A stretch of DNA of 64,000 nt from Streptomyces venezuelae (GTDB lineage Bacteria; Actinomycetota; Actinomycetes; Streptomycetales; Streptomycetaceae), in the NCBI RefSeq assembly GCF_008642375.1, contig NZ_CP029194.1, positions 4,774,001-4,838,000 on the forward strand, in the 5' to 3' direction. Both the position numbers and the translations under genes were made by a program. The notes under the pieces are model-generated. The model had not been told where the DNA came from. It saw nothing but the letters and a program-made list of their open reading frames with translations, and searched no databases. Positions 44,350 to 53,197 of this stretch are shown one piece after another (position 1 is the first letter of the stretch; every line of letters starts with the position of its first letter).

Positions 44350-45336
44350 TCAGTCGGCGGTGGCCCTGCGCAGGGCGCGGTGGACCCCCTCCGGGGTGAG
44401 GACGCCGACCGAGCGGCCGTCGGCGCCGGTCACGGTGAGCCGGCCGGTGTCGTGCTGGAGGAGTACGGCGAGCGCGTCCTTGAGGGAGGTCCCGAGGGGT
44501 ACATGGGTACCGTCTTCGTATTCCTCGGGCCCTCCGGCGTCCCCTTCGCGGCTTCCCTTCCAGATGTCGAGGTCGGCCTCGGTGACGGGCGTGACGGCGA
44601 GCCGCTTGAGCCCGCGGTCGTTGCCGACGAAGTCCGCGACGTACGGGGTGGCGGGGGAGCCGAGCACGGTGGCGGGGGTGTCGAACTGCTCGATGCGGCC
44701 CTGCCCGTAGACGGCCATGCGGTCGCCCATGCGGACGGCCTCCTCGATGTCGTGGGTGACGAGGAGGACGGTCTTGCGGACGGTGGCCTGGAGCGCGAGG
44801 AACTCGTTCTGGAGGCGCTCGCGGACGACGGGGTCGACGGCGCCGAAGGGCTCGTCCATGAGGAGGACGGGCGGGTCGGCGGCGAGCGCGCGGGCGACGC
44901 CGACGCGCTGGCGCTGTCCGCCGGAGAGCTGGGCGGGGTAGCGGGAGCCGTAGACGGCCGGGTCGAGGCCGACGAGGTCGAGGAGTTCGGCGGCACGCGC
45001 GCGTGCGGCGGCCTTCTTCCAGCCGAGGAGGGCGGGGACGGTCGCGGTGTTGTCGAGGACCGTGCGGTGGGGGAAGAGCCCGACCTGCTGGATGACGTAG
45101 CCGATCTTGCGGCGCAGGGCGACCGGGTCGACGCCGGCGATGTCGCGGCCGTCGACGAGGACGCGCCCGGAGGTCGGTTCGACGAGCCGGTTGACCATCA
45201 TCATCGTGGTCGTCTTGCCGCAGCCGGACGGCCCGACCAGGGTGACGAGTTCGCCCTCGGCGACCTCGAAGGAGAGGTCGTCGACAGCCGTGGTGCCGTC
45301 CGCGTACCGCTTGGTCACGTGCTCGAACCGGATCAT
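44350..45336 (-). CDS. Osmoprotectant ABC transporter ATP-binding protein (OpuCA/ProV type)
   Basis: A 328-residue ATPase with Walker A GPSGCGKTT (35-43), signature LSGGQRQR, and Walker B VLLMDEPFGAVDPVVRERLQ. The AVDP form of the D-loop and the tail (about 225-328) with a CBS-like LKDALAVLLQHDTGRLTV place it with glycine betaine/choline/carnitine importers. In OpuA-type systems the CBS part senses ionic strength. It is transcribed away from its permease and binding-protein genes across a 145-base divergent promoter. Confidence 0.92.
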   Translation of the reverse strand: MIRFEHVTKRYADGTTAVDDLSFEVAEGELVTLVGPSGCGKTTTMMMVNRLVEPTSGRVLVDGRDIAGVDPVALRRKIGYVIQQVGLFPHRTVLDNTATVPALLGWKKAAARARAAELLDLVGLDPAVYGSRYPAQLSGGQRQRVGVARALAADPPVLLMDEPFGAVDPVVRERLQNEFLALQATVRKTVLLVTHDIEEAVRMGDRMAVYGQGRIEQFDTPATVLGSPATPYVADFVGNDRGLKRLAVTPVTEADLDIWKGSREGDAGGPEEYEDGTHVPLGTSLKDALAVLLQHDTGRLTVTGADGRSVGVLTPEGVHRALRRATAD

Positions 45337-45481
45337 GGTTCCCCATTCTGGCCCCTGGTCGCCGGGGGTGTGTGAAGGGCGTGTTGCCGCATTGTGGCGG
45401 ATCCCGGTGATTGTCGGTGGCGAGGGTTAGGGTCGTCATACATACGTTCGGAGCGAGCGGACGACCCGGGGGGAGGGGCGG

Positions 45482-46168
45482 ATGAGCACGCCGAACTGTC
45501 TGGTCACCAACGACTGGATATGCGGGGAGTATCTGCGCACGCGCAGCGAAGACCTGACGGAGGCGACCCTCCAGCATGTGGGAATCACGGTCGTGTCCGT
45601 GCTCCTCGCGCTCCTCGTCGCGGTGCCGCTGGCGCTGCTGGTGCGGGCGAGGCCGCGGTTCGCGGGCCCGGTCCTCGGGCTGACGACCCTGCTCTACACG
45701 GTGCCGTCGCTTGCGATGTTCTCGCTGCTCCTGCCCGTCTTCGGGCTCTCGGCGGCGCTCGTCGTGACCGGCCTCGTGCTGTACGCGCTGACGATCCTCG
45801 TGCGGAACACGCTGGCCGGGCTCGACGCCGTGCCGGCCGAGACGCGCGAGGCCGCCCGGGGCATGGGGTACGGCTCATGGCGCCTGCTGTGGCAGGTCGA
45901 ACTCCCACTGGCGCTGCCGGTGTTGATGGCCGGCATACGGATGGCGACGGTCTCCACGATCGCGCTGACGACGGTCGGCTCGGTCGTCGGCCGCGGCGGG
46001 CTCGGCAATCTCATCGAGGACGCCCTGCCGACCTTCTTCAAGGCGCAGGTGCTCGCCGCCTCCGTGCTGTGCGTGCTGCTCGCCGTCACCGCCGACCTGC
46101 TGCTCCTGGGGCTCCAGCGGCTCCTCACCCCGTGGACCCGGATACGGACCGCGCCGGGGGGTGCGTGA
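45482..46168 (+). CDS. Osmoprotectant ABC transporter permease 1 (OpuCB type)
   Basis: A 228-residue membrane protein with about five or six helices and the binding-protein-dependent permease loop EAARGMGYGSWRLLWQVELPLALPVLMAGI. The sequence SVVGRGGLGNLI is typical of the betaine/choline class. GGGGAGGGG precedes the ATG. It overlaps the second permease gene by 8 bases. Confidence 0.93.
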   Translation: MSTPNCLVTNDWICGEYLRTRSEDLTEATLQHVGITVVSVLLALLVAVPLALLVRARPRFAGPVLGLTTLLYTVPSLAMFSLLLPVFGLSAALVVTGLVLYALTILVRNTLAGLDAVPAETREAARGMGYGSWRLLWQVELPLALPVLMAGIRMATVSTIALTTVGSVVGRGGLGNLIEDALPTFFKAQVLAASVLCVLLAVTADLLLLGLQRLLTPWTRIRTAPGGA

Positions 46169-46838
46169 GGTGGAGATCGTGACGGGCGCCTGGGCCTGGC
46201 TCACCACCGGCGCGCACTGGACCGGCGAGGAGGGCATCGGGCAGCGGCTCGCGGAGCACGTGTACGTCAGCGGGGCGGCCCTGCTGATCGCCTCGGCGGT
46301 CGCGCTGCCGCTCGGGCTGTGGCTCGGCCATCTCGGCCGGGGCGGGGCGCTCGCGGTGAACGTGGCCAACGTGGGCCGGGCGGTCCCCGTCTTCGCGGTC
46401 CTCGCGCTGTTCATGGTCTCGCCCCTGCGGAACGCCGGCTATGTGCCGACCGTCGTCGCCCTCGTCCTCTTCGCGATACCGCCGCTCCTCACCAACGCGT
46501 ACGTGGGGGTGCGGGAGGTGGACCGGGCCGCGGTGCGGGCCGCGCGGGGCATGGGGATGACGGGCGGTCAGGTGTTCCGGCGCGTCGAACTGCCGCTGGC
46601 GGGGCCGGTGGTGATGACCGGGGTGCGTTCGGCGGCGGTGCAGGTCGTCGCCACGGCGACGGTCGCCGCGATGGTCGGCCAGGGCGGCCTCGGCCGGATC
46701 ATCACGGCCGGCTTCGCCCTCTACGACACGGCACAGGTGGTCGCGGGCGCGGTGCTGGTGGCCCTGCTCGCCCTCCTGGTGGAGGCGGTCCTCGCGGGAG
46801 CGGACCGGCTCCTGACGAACAGGCGAACAAGCGAATGA
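46161..46838 (+). CDS. Osmoprotectant ABC transporter permease 2 (OpuCD type)
   Basis: A 225-residue permease with the same layout as its partner: AARGMGMTGGQVFRRVELPL coupling loop and MVGQGGLGRII. The start is a GTG inside the end of the first permease gene, so the two are translationally coupled and likely form a heterodimeric channel. A second in-frame GTG three codons on is possible. Confidence 0.92.
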   Translation: MREVEIVTGAWAWLTTGAHWTGEEGIGQRLAEHVYVSGAALLIASAVALPLGLWLGHLGRGGALAVNVANVGRAVPVFAVLALFMVSPLRNAGYVPTVVALVLFAIPPLLTNAYVGVREVDRAAVRAARGMGMTGGQVFRRVELPLAGPVVMTGVRSAAVQVVATATVAAMVGQGGLGRIITAGFALYDTAQVVAGAVLVALLALLVEAVLAGADRLLTNRRTSE

Positions 46839-46863
46839 ACGACCGAACGACCTGCTGAAGTTG

Positions 46864-47871
46864 ATGACGGAGATGGGTGGTCTTGTGAACAGGGTCTCGC
46901 GTGTCGCGGGTGCGGTGCTGGGGACGACGGCGCTGGCCGTCGCGCTCGCCGCGTGCGGTGGTGACAGCCTGGAGGGGGGCAGGAAGAGCTCCGGCGGCAC
47001 CGGCGGCGCCTCCGCGGGGGCGGAGAAGGGCTCGCTGGTCGTGGGCGCGGCGGCCTTCACCGAGTCGAAGGTGCTGGCCGAGCTGTACGCCCAGTCGCTG
47101 CGGGACGCCGGATACTCCGCATCCGTCACCACCGTGAAGAATCGCGAGTTGTACGAGCCCTCCCTGGAGAGCGGCGAGATCGACGTCGTACCGGAATACG
47201 CCGCGACGATCGCGGAATTCCTCAACGCGAAGGTGAACGGCCCGAAGGCGCCCGAGGACAAGCCGGTCGCTTCCGGTGACGCGGACGCGACGGTCGAGGC
47301 GCTGCGGAAGCTCGCCGAACCGCGTGGTCTGAAGGTGCTCGCGGTCGGCGGGGCCGTCGATCAGAACGCCTTCGCGGTGACCGAGGAATTCGCCGAGAAG
47401 AACAAGCTGAAGACCCTTTCCGATCTCGGCCGCGCGAAGATCAAGGTGAAGATCGCGGCCGGTGACGAATGCGCGGTGCGGCCGTTCTGCGCGCCCGGTC
47501 TGAAGAAGACGTACGGGATCGACGTGGCCGGCATCGACCCCAAGGGGGTCGGGACACCGCAGGCCAAGCAGGCCGTCAAGGACGGGGTGGACCAGCTGGT
47601 CCTGACGACCACCACGGACGCCACGATCGAGAACTTCGGGCTCGTCTTCCTGGAGGACGACAAGAAGCTGCAGAACGCGGACAACGTCCTGCCCGTGGTC
47701 AACGCCAAGGACGCCGGCGCACCCGGGATAGCGGCCGCCCTCGACAAGATCACCAAGGTCCTGACGACAGCGGATCTCGCCGAACTCAACCGCAAGGTGG
47801 ATGCCGAGCGGGCGAAGCCGGAAGACGTCGCCAAGGACTATCTGACGGCGAAGGGGCTGCTCAACAAGTAG
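46864..47871 (+). CDS. Glycine betaine/choline-binding lipoprotein (OpuCC/OsmF type)
   Basis: A 335-residue solute-binding lipoprotein. The lipobox is LAAC after a hydrophobic stretch. The mature part has the OpuAC fold pattern VVGAAAFTESKVLAELYAQS, EIDVVPEYAATIAEFLN and TDATIENFGLVFLEDDKKL, matching quaternary-amine binding proteins. The ATG at 46864 is used, but the GTG at 46885 would give a more standard signal peptide (NRVSRVAGAVLGTTALAVAL). It completes the osmoprotectant import operon. Confidence 0.93.
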   Translation: MTEMGGLVNRVSRVAGAVLGTTALAVALAACGGDSLEGGRKSSGGTGGASAGAEKGSLVVGAAAFTESKVLAELYAQSLRDAGYSASVTTVKNRELYEPSLESGEIDVVPEYAATIAEFLNAKVNGPKAPEDKPVASGDADATVEALRKLAEPRGLKVLAVGGAVDQNAFAVTEEFAEKNKLKTLSDLGRAKIKVKIAAGDECAVRPFCAPGLKKTYGIDVAGIDPKGVGTPQAKQAVKDGVDQLVLTTTTDATIENFGLVFLEDDKKLQNADNVLPVVNAKDAGAPGIAAALDKITKVLTTADLAELNRKVDAERAKPEDVAKDYLTAKGLLNK

Positions 47872-47920
47872 GTCCAAGGTGGGGGGAGTCGGCCCGAAAC
47901 GGAACCGGAAGGGTTGATCA

Positions 47921-47943
47921 CCACTTCTTCTGGCGAGAAGTGG
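47921..47943 (+). terminator. Hairpin after the osmoprotectant operon
   Basis: CCACTTCT (47921-47928) pairs with AGAAGTGG (47936-47943) around a seven-base loop, 49 bases past the stop. There is no T-run, so it is only a probable terminator. Confidence 0.5.
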
Positions 47944-48001
47944 CCAAGAGATTGCCGGGCCGACACCCCACATGGCGCCTACGCACGGTAAATTTCAGGC
48001 C

Positions 48002-49186
48002 ATGCCACGTGGACGCCACCGCCATTCCCCGCCTCTGCACAAGCTGCTGCCGCCCTCCGCGGTCGCAGGCGCCGCGGTCGTGTGCGCCGCGGTCGTCTGG
48101 CTGCCCGGAGATCTCCTGGTCGTGCGGCTGCTCGCGGTCGCCGCCGCCGCGGCCGCCGTCACCGGCGCCGTCCTCATGCGCAGTTGGGACCGGAGCGCCG
48201 GCGCCCGCGTCGCCGAGCTGAACCGGGCCCGCACCGCCGACCAGTGGAAGGCCGAGGAGCGGGTCGCCGAGCTGGAGTCCGACCTGGAGGAGTCCCGCGG
48301 CCTGCGGACGCGGCTCGACGCCAAGCTCCGCGCCAAGCGCGTCGAGCTCGCCGCGCTGCGCGGCGAGCACGCCGACCTCCTCCGCCGGTACGCCACCGCG
48401 GAGACCGAGCGCGCGAGCGCCCTGGAGGGCCGCCGCGTCCTCGCCCTGGAGGCGACCACCACGGCCGAGGGGGCCGGCACCGGGGCGAAGGCCCTGCCCG
48501 CCGCCGGGTCCGCGCCCACCCCGGAGGCGTACCGCAAGGCCGCCCAGGCCCTGCGGGACCTCCCGCGCAACGCCGTGGCCCAGCACGCCCGGCGCACCGC
48601 CGAGGCGGCCCGCGCGCGGGACCTCGCCGAGCGGGCCCGCGAGACGGAGGAGCCGCAGGGGAAGCACGCGGCGGCCGCCGGGACCGAGCAGCACAGCCGT
48701 ACGGCCGCCCCCGCCCTCGGGCCCGCCCCCGGGCAGGCGGCACTGCCCGCCGCGCCCTCGACGGAGGACTCGGTCCCGAACTCCGAGGCCGGCCAGGCCG
48801 ATCAGGCCACCGAGCGCGCCGAGCCCGCCCCCGTCGCACCCACCGGGACCCCCCGCGTGCCCGCCGTCCAGCGGGCCGCGGCGATCGTCCCCTACGCGGC
48901 CCGCAGGCCCGTCCCCCGCCCCGAGGGCGGTTTCGACTTCTTCGGTACGCAGAAGGTGGCGGCGGCCATCGAGGCCGTGCAGAACACCGACCTCGCCGAC
49001 GTCGTGGGCGAGGAGGTCCTCGAAGAGGCCCTGGCCGCCGAGACCCCGTTGCTCGTCCCGCTCCCTCCCCTCGCGCCGCCGGCGCCGGCGGCGCCCCGGA
49101 CGATCGGCGAGGTCATCGACCTGACCGCGCACGACGAGACCGAGCAGCTCGACGTGGCCGAACTGCGCGGCGCGGTCAACTCGTGA
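48002..49186 (+). CDS. Membrane protein with coiled coil, unknown function
   Basis: A 394-residue protein I do not recognise. A basic N-terminus (MPRGRHRHSPPLHKLLPP) precedes two membrane helices (about 20-58). A charged coiled coil follows (about 65-145, including RVAELESDLEESRGLRTRLD), then a long Ala/Pro/Glu-rich disordered stretch. The conserved-looking end contains GGFDFFGTQKVAAAIEAVQN and TIGEVIDLTAHDETEQLDVA. The first ATG of the frame is ten codons upstream, but this one gives a compact start. It is coupled by a GTGA overlap to the GNAT gene. An envelope-associated scaffold is possible. Confidence 0.8.
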   Translation: MPRGRHRHSPPLHKLLPPSAVAGAAVVCAAVVWLPGDLLVVRLLAVAAAAAAVTGAVLMRSWDRSAGARVAELNRARTADQWKAEERVAELESDLEESRGLRTRLDAKLRAKRVELAALRGEHADLLRRYATAETERASALEGRRVLALEATTTAEGAGTGAKALPAAGSAPTPEAYRKAAQALRDLPRNAVAQHARRTAEAARARDLAERARETEEPQGKHAAAAGTEQHSRTAAPALGPAPGQAALPAAPSTEDSVPNSEAGQADQATERAEPAPVAPTGTPRVPAVQRAAAIVPYAARRPVPRPEGGFDFFGTQKVAAAIEAVQNTDLADVVGEEVLEEALAAETPLLVPLPPLAPPAPAAPRTIGEVIDLTAHDETEQLDVAELRGAVNS

Positions 49187-49686
49187 CGTACCGCCTCGCC
49201 CTCCTCACGGCGGCCGAGGCGGCCCGACGCCGCGAGGAACTGATCGCCCTGTGCGCCCAGGCCTTCGGCGGATCCCCCTGGCACGAGCCCCCGCTCGGCG
49301 CCGTACGCACCGTGGACCGGCTGCTCGACAGCGCCGCGCGGAAGGGCGACTTCTGCGCGGCCGCCGCGTACGCCGCCGACGAACCCGACGATGCCGGCGC
49401 CGCCCTGCTCGGCTTCGCGGCCGGATGGACCGACACCGCGCTGTCCGGCGGCGAGCCCACCTTCGAACTCGCCGAGCTGGTCGTCGCCCCCGGCCACCAG
49501 GGCCAGGGCATCGGCAGCTCCCTCCACGACGGGCTGCTGGTGGTCGGGTCGCCCGGACCGGCCCTGCTCATGACCCTCGACGTACCGGAACTGACGGACC
49601 GGTACACGCGCTGGGGCTGGCAGGTCGTGGACCGCCGGCGCCCCGGCAAGGAGCAGCGCGACTACGTGGTGATGCGCCGGGCCTGA
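49183..49686 (+). CDS. GNAT-family N-acetyltransferase
   Basis: A 167-residue acetyltransferase. The acetyl-CoA loop is ELVVAPGHQGQGIGSSLHDG, with the V-x-x-x-x-Q-x-x-G-x-G pattern intact, and a final strand WQVVDRRRPGKEQRDYVVM. A GTG start overlaps the stop of the coiled-coil gene by 4 bases. The substrate is not predictable. It converges with nuoD2, 12 bases away. Confidence 0.88.
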   Translation: MTYRLALLTAAEAARRREELIALCAQAFGGSPWHEPPLGAVRTVDRLLDSAARKGDFCAAAAYAADEPDDAGAALLGFAAGWTDTALSGGEPTFELAELVVAPGHQGQGIGSSLHDGLLVVGSPGPALLMTLDVPELTDRYTRWGWQVVDRRRPGKEQRDYVVMRRA

Positions 49687-49698
49687 GCCCCGGCCTGC

Positions 49699-50841
49699 CT
49701 ACTTGTCGATGTCGCCGACGACGAAGAACAGCGAGCCGAGGATCGCGACCATGTCGGCGACGAGCGTCCCCGGCAGCAGCTCGACCAGCGCCTGGATGTT
49801 GTTGAACGACGCCGAGCGGAGCTTCAGCCGGTACGGCGTCTTCTCGCCCTTGGAGACCAGGTAGTAGCCGTTGACGCCGAGCGGGTTCTCCGTCCAGGCG
49901 TACGTGTGCCCCTCCGGCGCCTTCAGCACCTTCGGCAGCCGCTGGTTGATCGGCCCCTGCGGCAGCTCGGCGATCCGGTCCAGGCAGGCGTCCGCCAGGT
50001 CCAGGGCGTTGTGGGTCTGGTCGAGCAGGCACTCGAAGCGGGCCAGGCAGTCGCCCTCCTCGCGCACGGCGACCCGCAGCGTGTCCTGGAGCTCCCCGTA
50101 GGCCAGGTACGGCTCGTCGCGGCGCAGGTCGAAGTCGACGCCCGAGGCGCGGGCGATCGGCCCGGACACCCCGTACGCGTGGACCGCGGCCTGCGACAGG
50201 ACGCCGACGCCGCGCGTACGGCCCCGGAAGATCTCGTTGCCGAGGACCAGCCGGTCGTACACGTCCATCCGCGAACGGACGTCCGCGACGGCCTGCCGCG
50301 CCCGCCCGAGCCAGCCGGCGGGCAGGTCCTCCTTGAGGCCGCCGACCCGGTTGAACATGTAGTGCATCCGGCCGCCGGAGACCTCCTCCATCACGGCCTG
50401 GAGCTCCTCGCGCTCCCGGAAGGCGTGGAAGACCGGGGTGATCCCGCCCAGTTCGAGGGGGTACGAGCCGAGGAACATGAGGTGGTTGAGGACCCGGTTC
50501 AGCTCGGCGAGGAGCGTACGGGTCCACACGGCGCGCTCGGGGACCTCCATGCCCAGCATCCGCTCGACGGCCATGACGACCCCGAGCTCGTTGGAGAAGG
50601 CGGAGAGCCAGTCGTGACGGTTGGCCAGCATGATGATCTGCCGGTAGTCACGCGCCTCGAAGAGCTTCTCGGCGCCGCGGTGCATGTAACCGATCACCGG
50701 CTCGGCCTGCTGGACGACCTCGCCGTCGAGGACGAGCCGGAGCCGGAGCACGCCATGGGTCGAGGGGTGCTGCGGGCCGATGTTCAGCACCATGTCGGTG
50801 CTCTCCGCCGCGCCGCCGATTCCGACCGTCGTCTCCGTCAT
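49699..50841 (-). CDS. nuoD2: Second NuoD-type subunit (complex I 49-kDa homologue) outside a nuo operon
   Basis: A 380-residue homologue of NADH-quinone oxidoreductase subunit D. It keeps NIGPQHPSTHGVLRL, VIGYMHRGAEKLFE, ANRHDWLSAFSNELG, the conserved GGITPVFHAF and ends GSLFFVVGDIDK. The His and Tyr/Asp of the quinone chamber appear present but were not checked structurally. It is shorter than standard NuoD at the N-terminus. No other nuo gene is nearby. It follows a MidA-type methyltransferase gene by 40 bases on the same strand. Streptomycetes carry such a nuoD2 besides the main operon copy. Confidence 0.93.
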   Translation of the reverse strand: MTETTVGIGGAAESTDMVLNIGPQHPSTHGVLRLRLVLDGEVVQQAEPVIGYMHRGAEKLFEARDYRQIIMLANRHDWLSAFSNELGVVMAVERMLGMEVPERAVWTRTLLAELNRVLNHLMFLGSYPLELGGITPVFHAFREREELQAVMEEVSGGRMHYMFNRVGGLKEDLPAGWLGRARQAVADVRSRMDVYDRLVLGNEIFRGRTRGVGVLSQAAVHAYGVSGPIARASGVDFDLRRDEPYLAYGELQDTLRVAVREEGDCLARFECLLDQTHNALDLADACLDRIAELPQGPINQRLPKVLKAPEGHTYAWTENPLGVNGYYLVSKGEKTPYRLKLRSASFNNIQALVELLPGTLVADMVAILGSLFFVVGDIDK

Positions 50842-50881
50842 GCGGGACAGTATCCCCTGCCCCGCGCCCCCGGCCCACGGG

Positions 50882-51880
50882 TCACCCGGCGGCGGGCCCG
50901 ACCCGCTGGACCAGCCAGTGGAAATCGCCCAGACCGCCGCGGGCGGTCAGCTCGGCGGCCTCGCCGGCGGAGGCGAGCGCGCGGACGTAGCCGGCGGGAT
51001 CGGCCGAGGCCATGGAGAGCGGCGGGCGCCCCCCGGACACCCCGAGCCGGTGCAGGGCCTCCCGCTGGGTGAGCAGCTCCCCGTCCCCGCCCCCCGCCGC
51101 CGCGCACGCGTCCACCGCCACGTGGGCCGTCACGTCGCAGCCGCCGTCCGGGACCGGCGGGACCTCGCGGCCGGCCCGGAAGCCCGTCAGGGTGCCGAAG
51201 GGCGGCCGGGAGTCCCGTACGTGCCCGTAGTCGACGGCCACCGCGCGGCCCGCCGCGAGCGATCCCACCGCCGCCGCCCACGCCGCGTCCCGGGGGCGCC
51301 CGATCTCGGCCCGCGCGCCGGGCTCCCGCAGCGGCCACCAGCGGGCCAGCCACTCCGCGTCGGGGCCCGCGACGGGCGCGGCGAGCCGCTCCGTACCGTC
51401 GGCGCGGACCTCCACGTACCGGGCGACGCCCGCCGCGTCGGCCTCGGCCACGTCCACCGGCACGTTGTCGAGCCACTCGTTCGCGAAGAGGAGCCCGCGC
51501 ACGCTCCCCGGCTCCGGCAGCCGGTCCGTCCAGACGATCCGCTCGTCGAGCCCCGCCGGACGGGCCGCGCGCTCGACCGCGTACGCCCGGACGTGGAGAC
51601 CCGTGCCCGCGGTCGCCGTCAGCACCGCCGTCAGCAGCTCACCCCGGCCCGCGCCCACGTCCACGAGATCGACCCCGGCCGTCCCCAGCTCCTCCGCGAC
51701 CTCGCCGAGCAGCCGGGCCACGGCCCCCGCGAAGAGCGCGGAGGCGTGCACCGACGTACGGAAATGGCCCGCGGGTCCCTCGGGGCGCAGATAGAAGCCC
51801 CCCGGGCCGTACAGCGCCCGCTCCGTGGCCTCGCGCCACCCCTGCCACTGACACGTCTCACCCGTCACCTCATCCGTCAC
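50882..51880 (-). CDS. SAM-dependent methyltransferase, MidA/NDUFAF7 (DUF185) family
   Basis: A 332-residue methyltransferase. The SAM loop is DLVDVGAGRGELL (71-83). Family markers are the GPGGFYLRPEGPAGHFRTSV N-terminal segment, LLFANEWLDNVPVDV and AVAVDYGHVRDSRPPFGTLTGF. In eukaryotes NDUFAF7 dimethylates an arginine of the NuoD homologue NDUFS2 during complex I assembly. Here the gene directly precedes a nuoD. I use the GTG at 51880; an ATG 18 codons upstream would overlap the divergent promoter. It is divergent from the histidine kinase gene. Confidence 0.88.
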   Translation of the reverse strand: MTDEVTGETCQWQGWREATERALYGPGGFYLRPEGPAGHFRTSVHASALFAGAVARLLGEVAEELGTAGVDLVDVGAGRGELLTAVLTATAGTGLHVRAYAVERAARPAGLDERIVWTDRLPEPGSVRGLLFANEWLDNVPVDVAEADAAGVARYVEVRADGTERLAAPVAGPDAEWLARWWPLREPGARAEIGRPRDAAWAAAVGSLAAGRAVAVDYGHVRDSRPPFGTLTGFRAGREVPPVPDGGCDVTAHVAVDACAAAGGGDGELLTQREALHRLGVSGGRPPLSMASADPAGYVRALASAGEAAELTARGGLGDFHWLVQRVGPAAG

Positions 51881-51977
51881 GGGCCCCAGTCTCCACCTCG
51901 GGGAGTACGGTCCGGTCGTCAAGGATCGGCCCAACGGTTGATCCCTGCACCTATCGGCCTTCCCTACTCTGGGTGAC

Positions 51978-53180
51978 GTGCAGCGCCTCTACGACTTCAT
52001 CCGCAGACACCCGACGGGCGTCGACACCTTCTGGGCCGTCGTCCTCCTCGGGGTCTCCCTGCTGTGGGTGGGGACGACCTACCCTGCGGTCGGCAACCCC
52101 CTCGCGTTCGGGGTGGTCGCGGTGCTCTTCTCCCTGGTCGTGGCCCTGCGCCGACGCGCCCCGGAGAAGATGCTGCTGCTGTCGGTCGCCCTCGGCCTCG
52201 GCCAGCTCGCCTTCGGCCTGGAACCGTTCGTCGCCGACTTCGCCATGCTCGTGATCGTCTTCACGGTCGCGGCGCACGACGGACCCCGCTGGGCGTCCCG
52301 CCTCGCGCTCGCCGGCGGACTGAGCGCGGCCACGCTCTCGCAGCTGAGATGGCCCATGGACGGCATCGACTCCCTCGCGGCCACGATCTTCTTCACCGTC
52401 ATCATGACCGTCCCCTTCGCCCTCGCCTGGGTCCTCGGCGACTCGCTCCGCACCCGCCGCGCCTACTTCGCGCAGCTGGAGGAGCGGGCCTCCCGCCTGG
52501 AGCAGGAGCGCGAGGCCCAGGCCAAGGTCGCCGTCGCCGCCGAGCGGGCCCGGATCGCCCGCGAGCTGCACGACGTCGTCGCGCACAACGTGTCGGTGAT
52601 GGTCGTCCAGGCCGACGGCGCCGCCTATGTCATGGACTCGTCCCCCGAGACCGCCAAGCAGGCCCTGGAGACGATCTCCACCACGGGCCGGCAGGCCCTC
52701 GCCGAGATGCGCCGCCTCCTCGGCATCCTGCGCACCGGCGAGCACCAGGAGGCCGGCGAGTACGTGCCCCAGCCCGACGTACGGCAGATCGAGGACCTCG
52801 TCGAGCAGGTCCGGGGCGCCGGCCTCACCGTCGACTTCGCGATCGAGGGGAGCCCGCGCCCGCTGCCCAGCGGCGTCGAGCTCACCGCGTACCGGATCGT
52901 GCAGGAGGCGCTCACCAACACGCGCAAGCACGGCGGTCCCGACGTCGGCGCGAGCGTCCGGCTCGTCTACTTCGACGACGGCCTCGGGCTGCTCGTCGAG
53001 GACGACGGCCGGGGCGCACCGCAGGAGATGTACGAGGACGGCGGCGCCGACGGGCGCGGCCATGGTCTGATCGGGATGCGCGAGCGGGTCGGCATGGTCG
53101 GCGGCACGCTGGACGCGGGGCCGCGCCCCGGTGGTGGTTTCCGGATCAGCGCCCTGCTTCCCCTCAAGCCCGCTCACTAG
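51978..53180 (+). CDS. NarL-type sensor histidine kinase
   Basis: A 400-residue kinase with about five or six membrane helices (15-155) and almost no external domain, suggesting a membrane-internal signal. A short coiled coil (163-185) leads to HisKA_3 with the phospho-acceptor His198 in ARELHDVVAHNVSVM. The HATPase has N-box EALTNTRKHG, G1 DDGRG and G2 GRGHGLIGMRERV. The start is GTG 51978. The response regulator gene follows 17 bases later. Confidence 0.93.
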   Translation: MQRLYDFIRRHPTGVDTFWAVVLLGVSLLWVGTTYPAVGNPLAFGVVAVLFSLVVALRRRAPEKMLLLSVALGLGQLAFGLEPFVADFAMLVIVFTVAAHDGPRWASRLALAGGLSAATLSQLRWPMDGIDSLAATIFFTVIMTVPFALAWVLGDSLRTRRAYFAQLEERASRLEQEREAQAKVAVAAERARIARELHDVVAHNVSVMVVQADGAAYVMDSSPETAKQALETISTTGRQALAEMRRLLGILRTGEHQEAGEYVPQPDVRQIEDLVEQVRGAGLTVDFAIEGSPRPLPSGVELTAYRIVQEALTNTRKHGGPDVGASVRLVYFDDGLGLLVEDDGRGAPQEMYEDGGADGRGHGLIGMRERVGMVGGTLDAGPRPGGGFRISALLPLKPAH

Positions 53181-53197
53181 AAGAGGATCTTCCTGAC

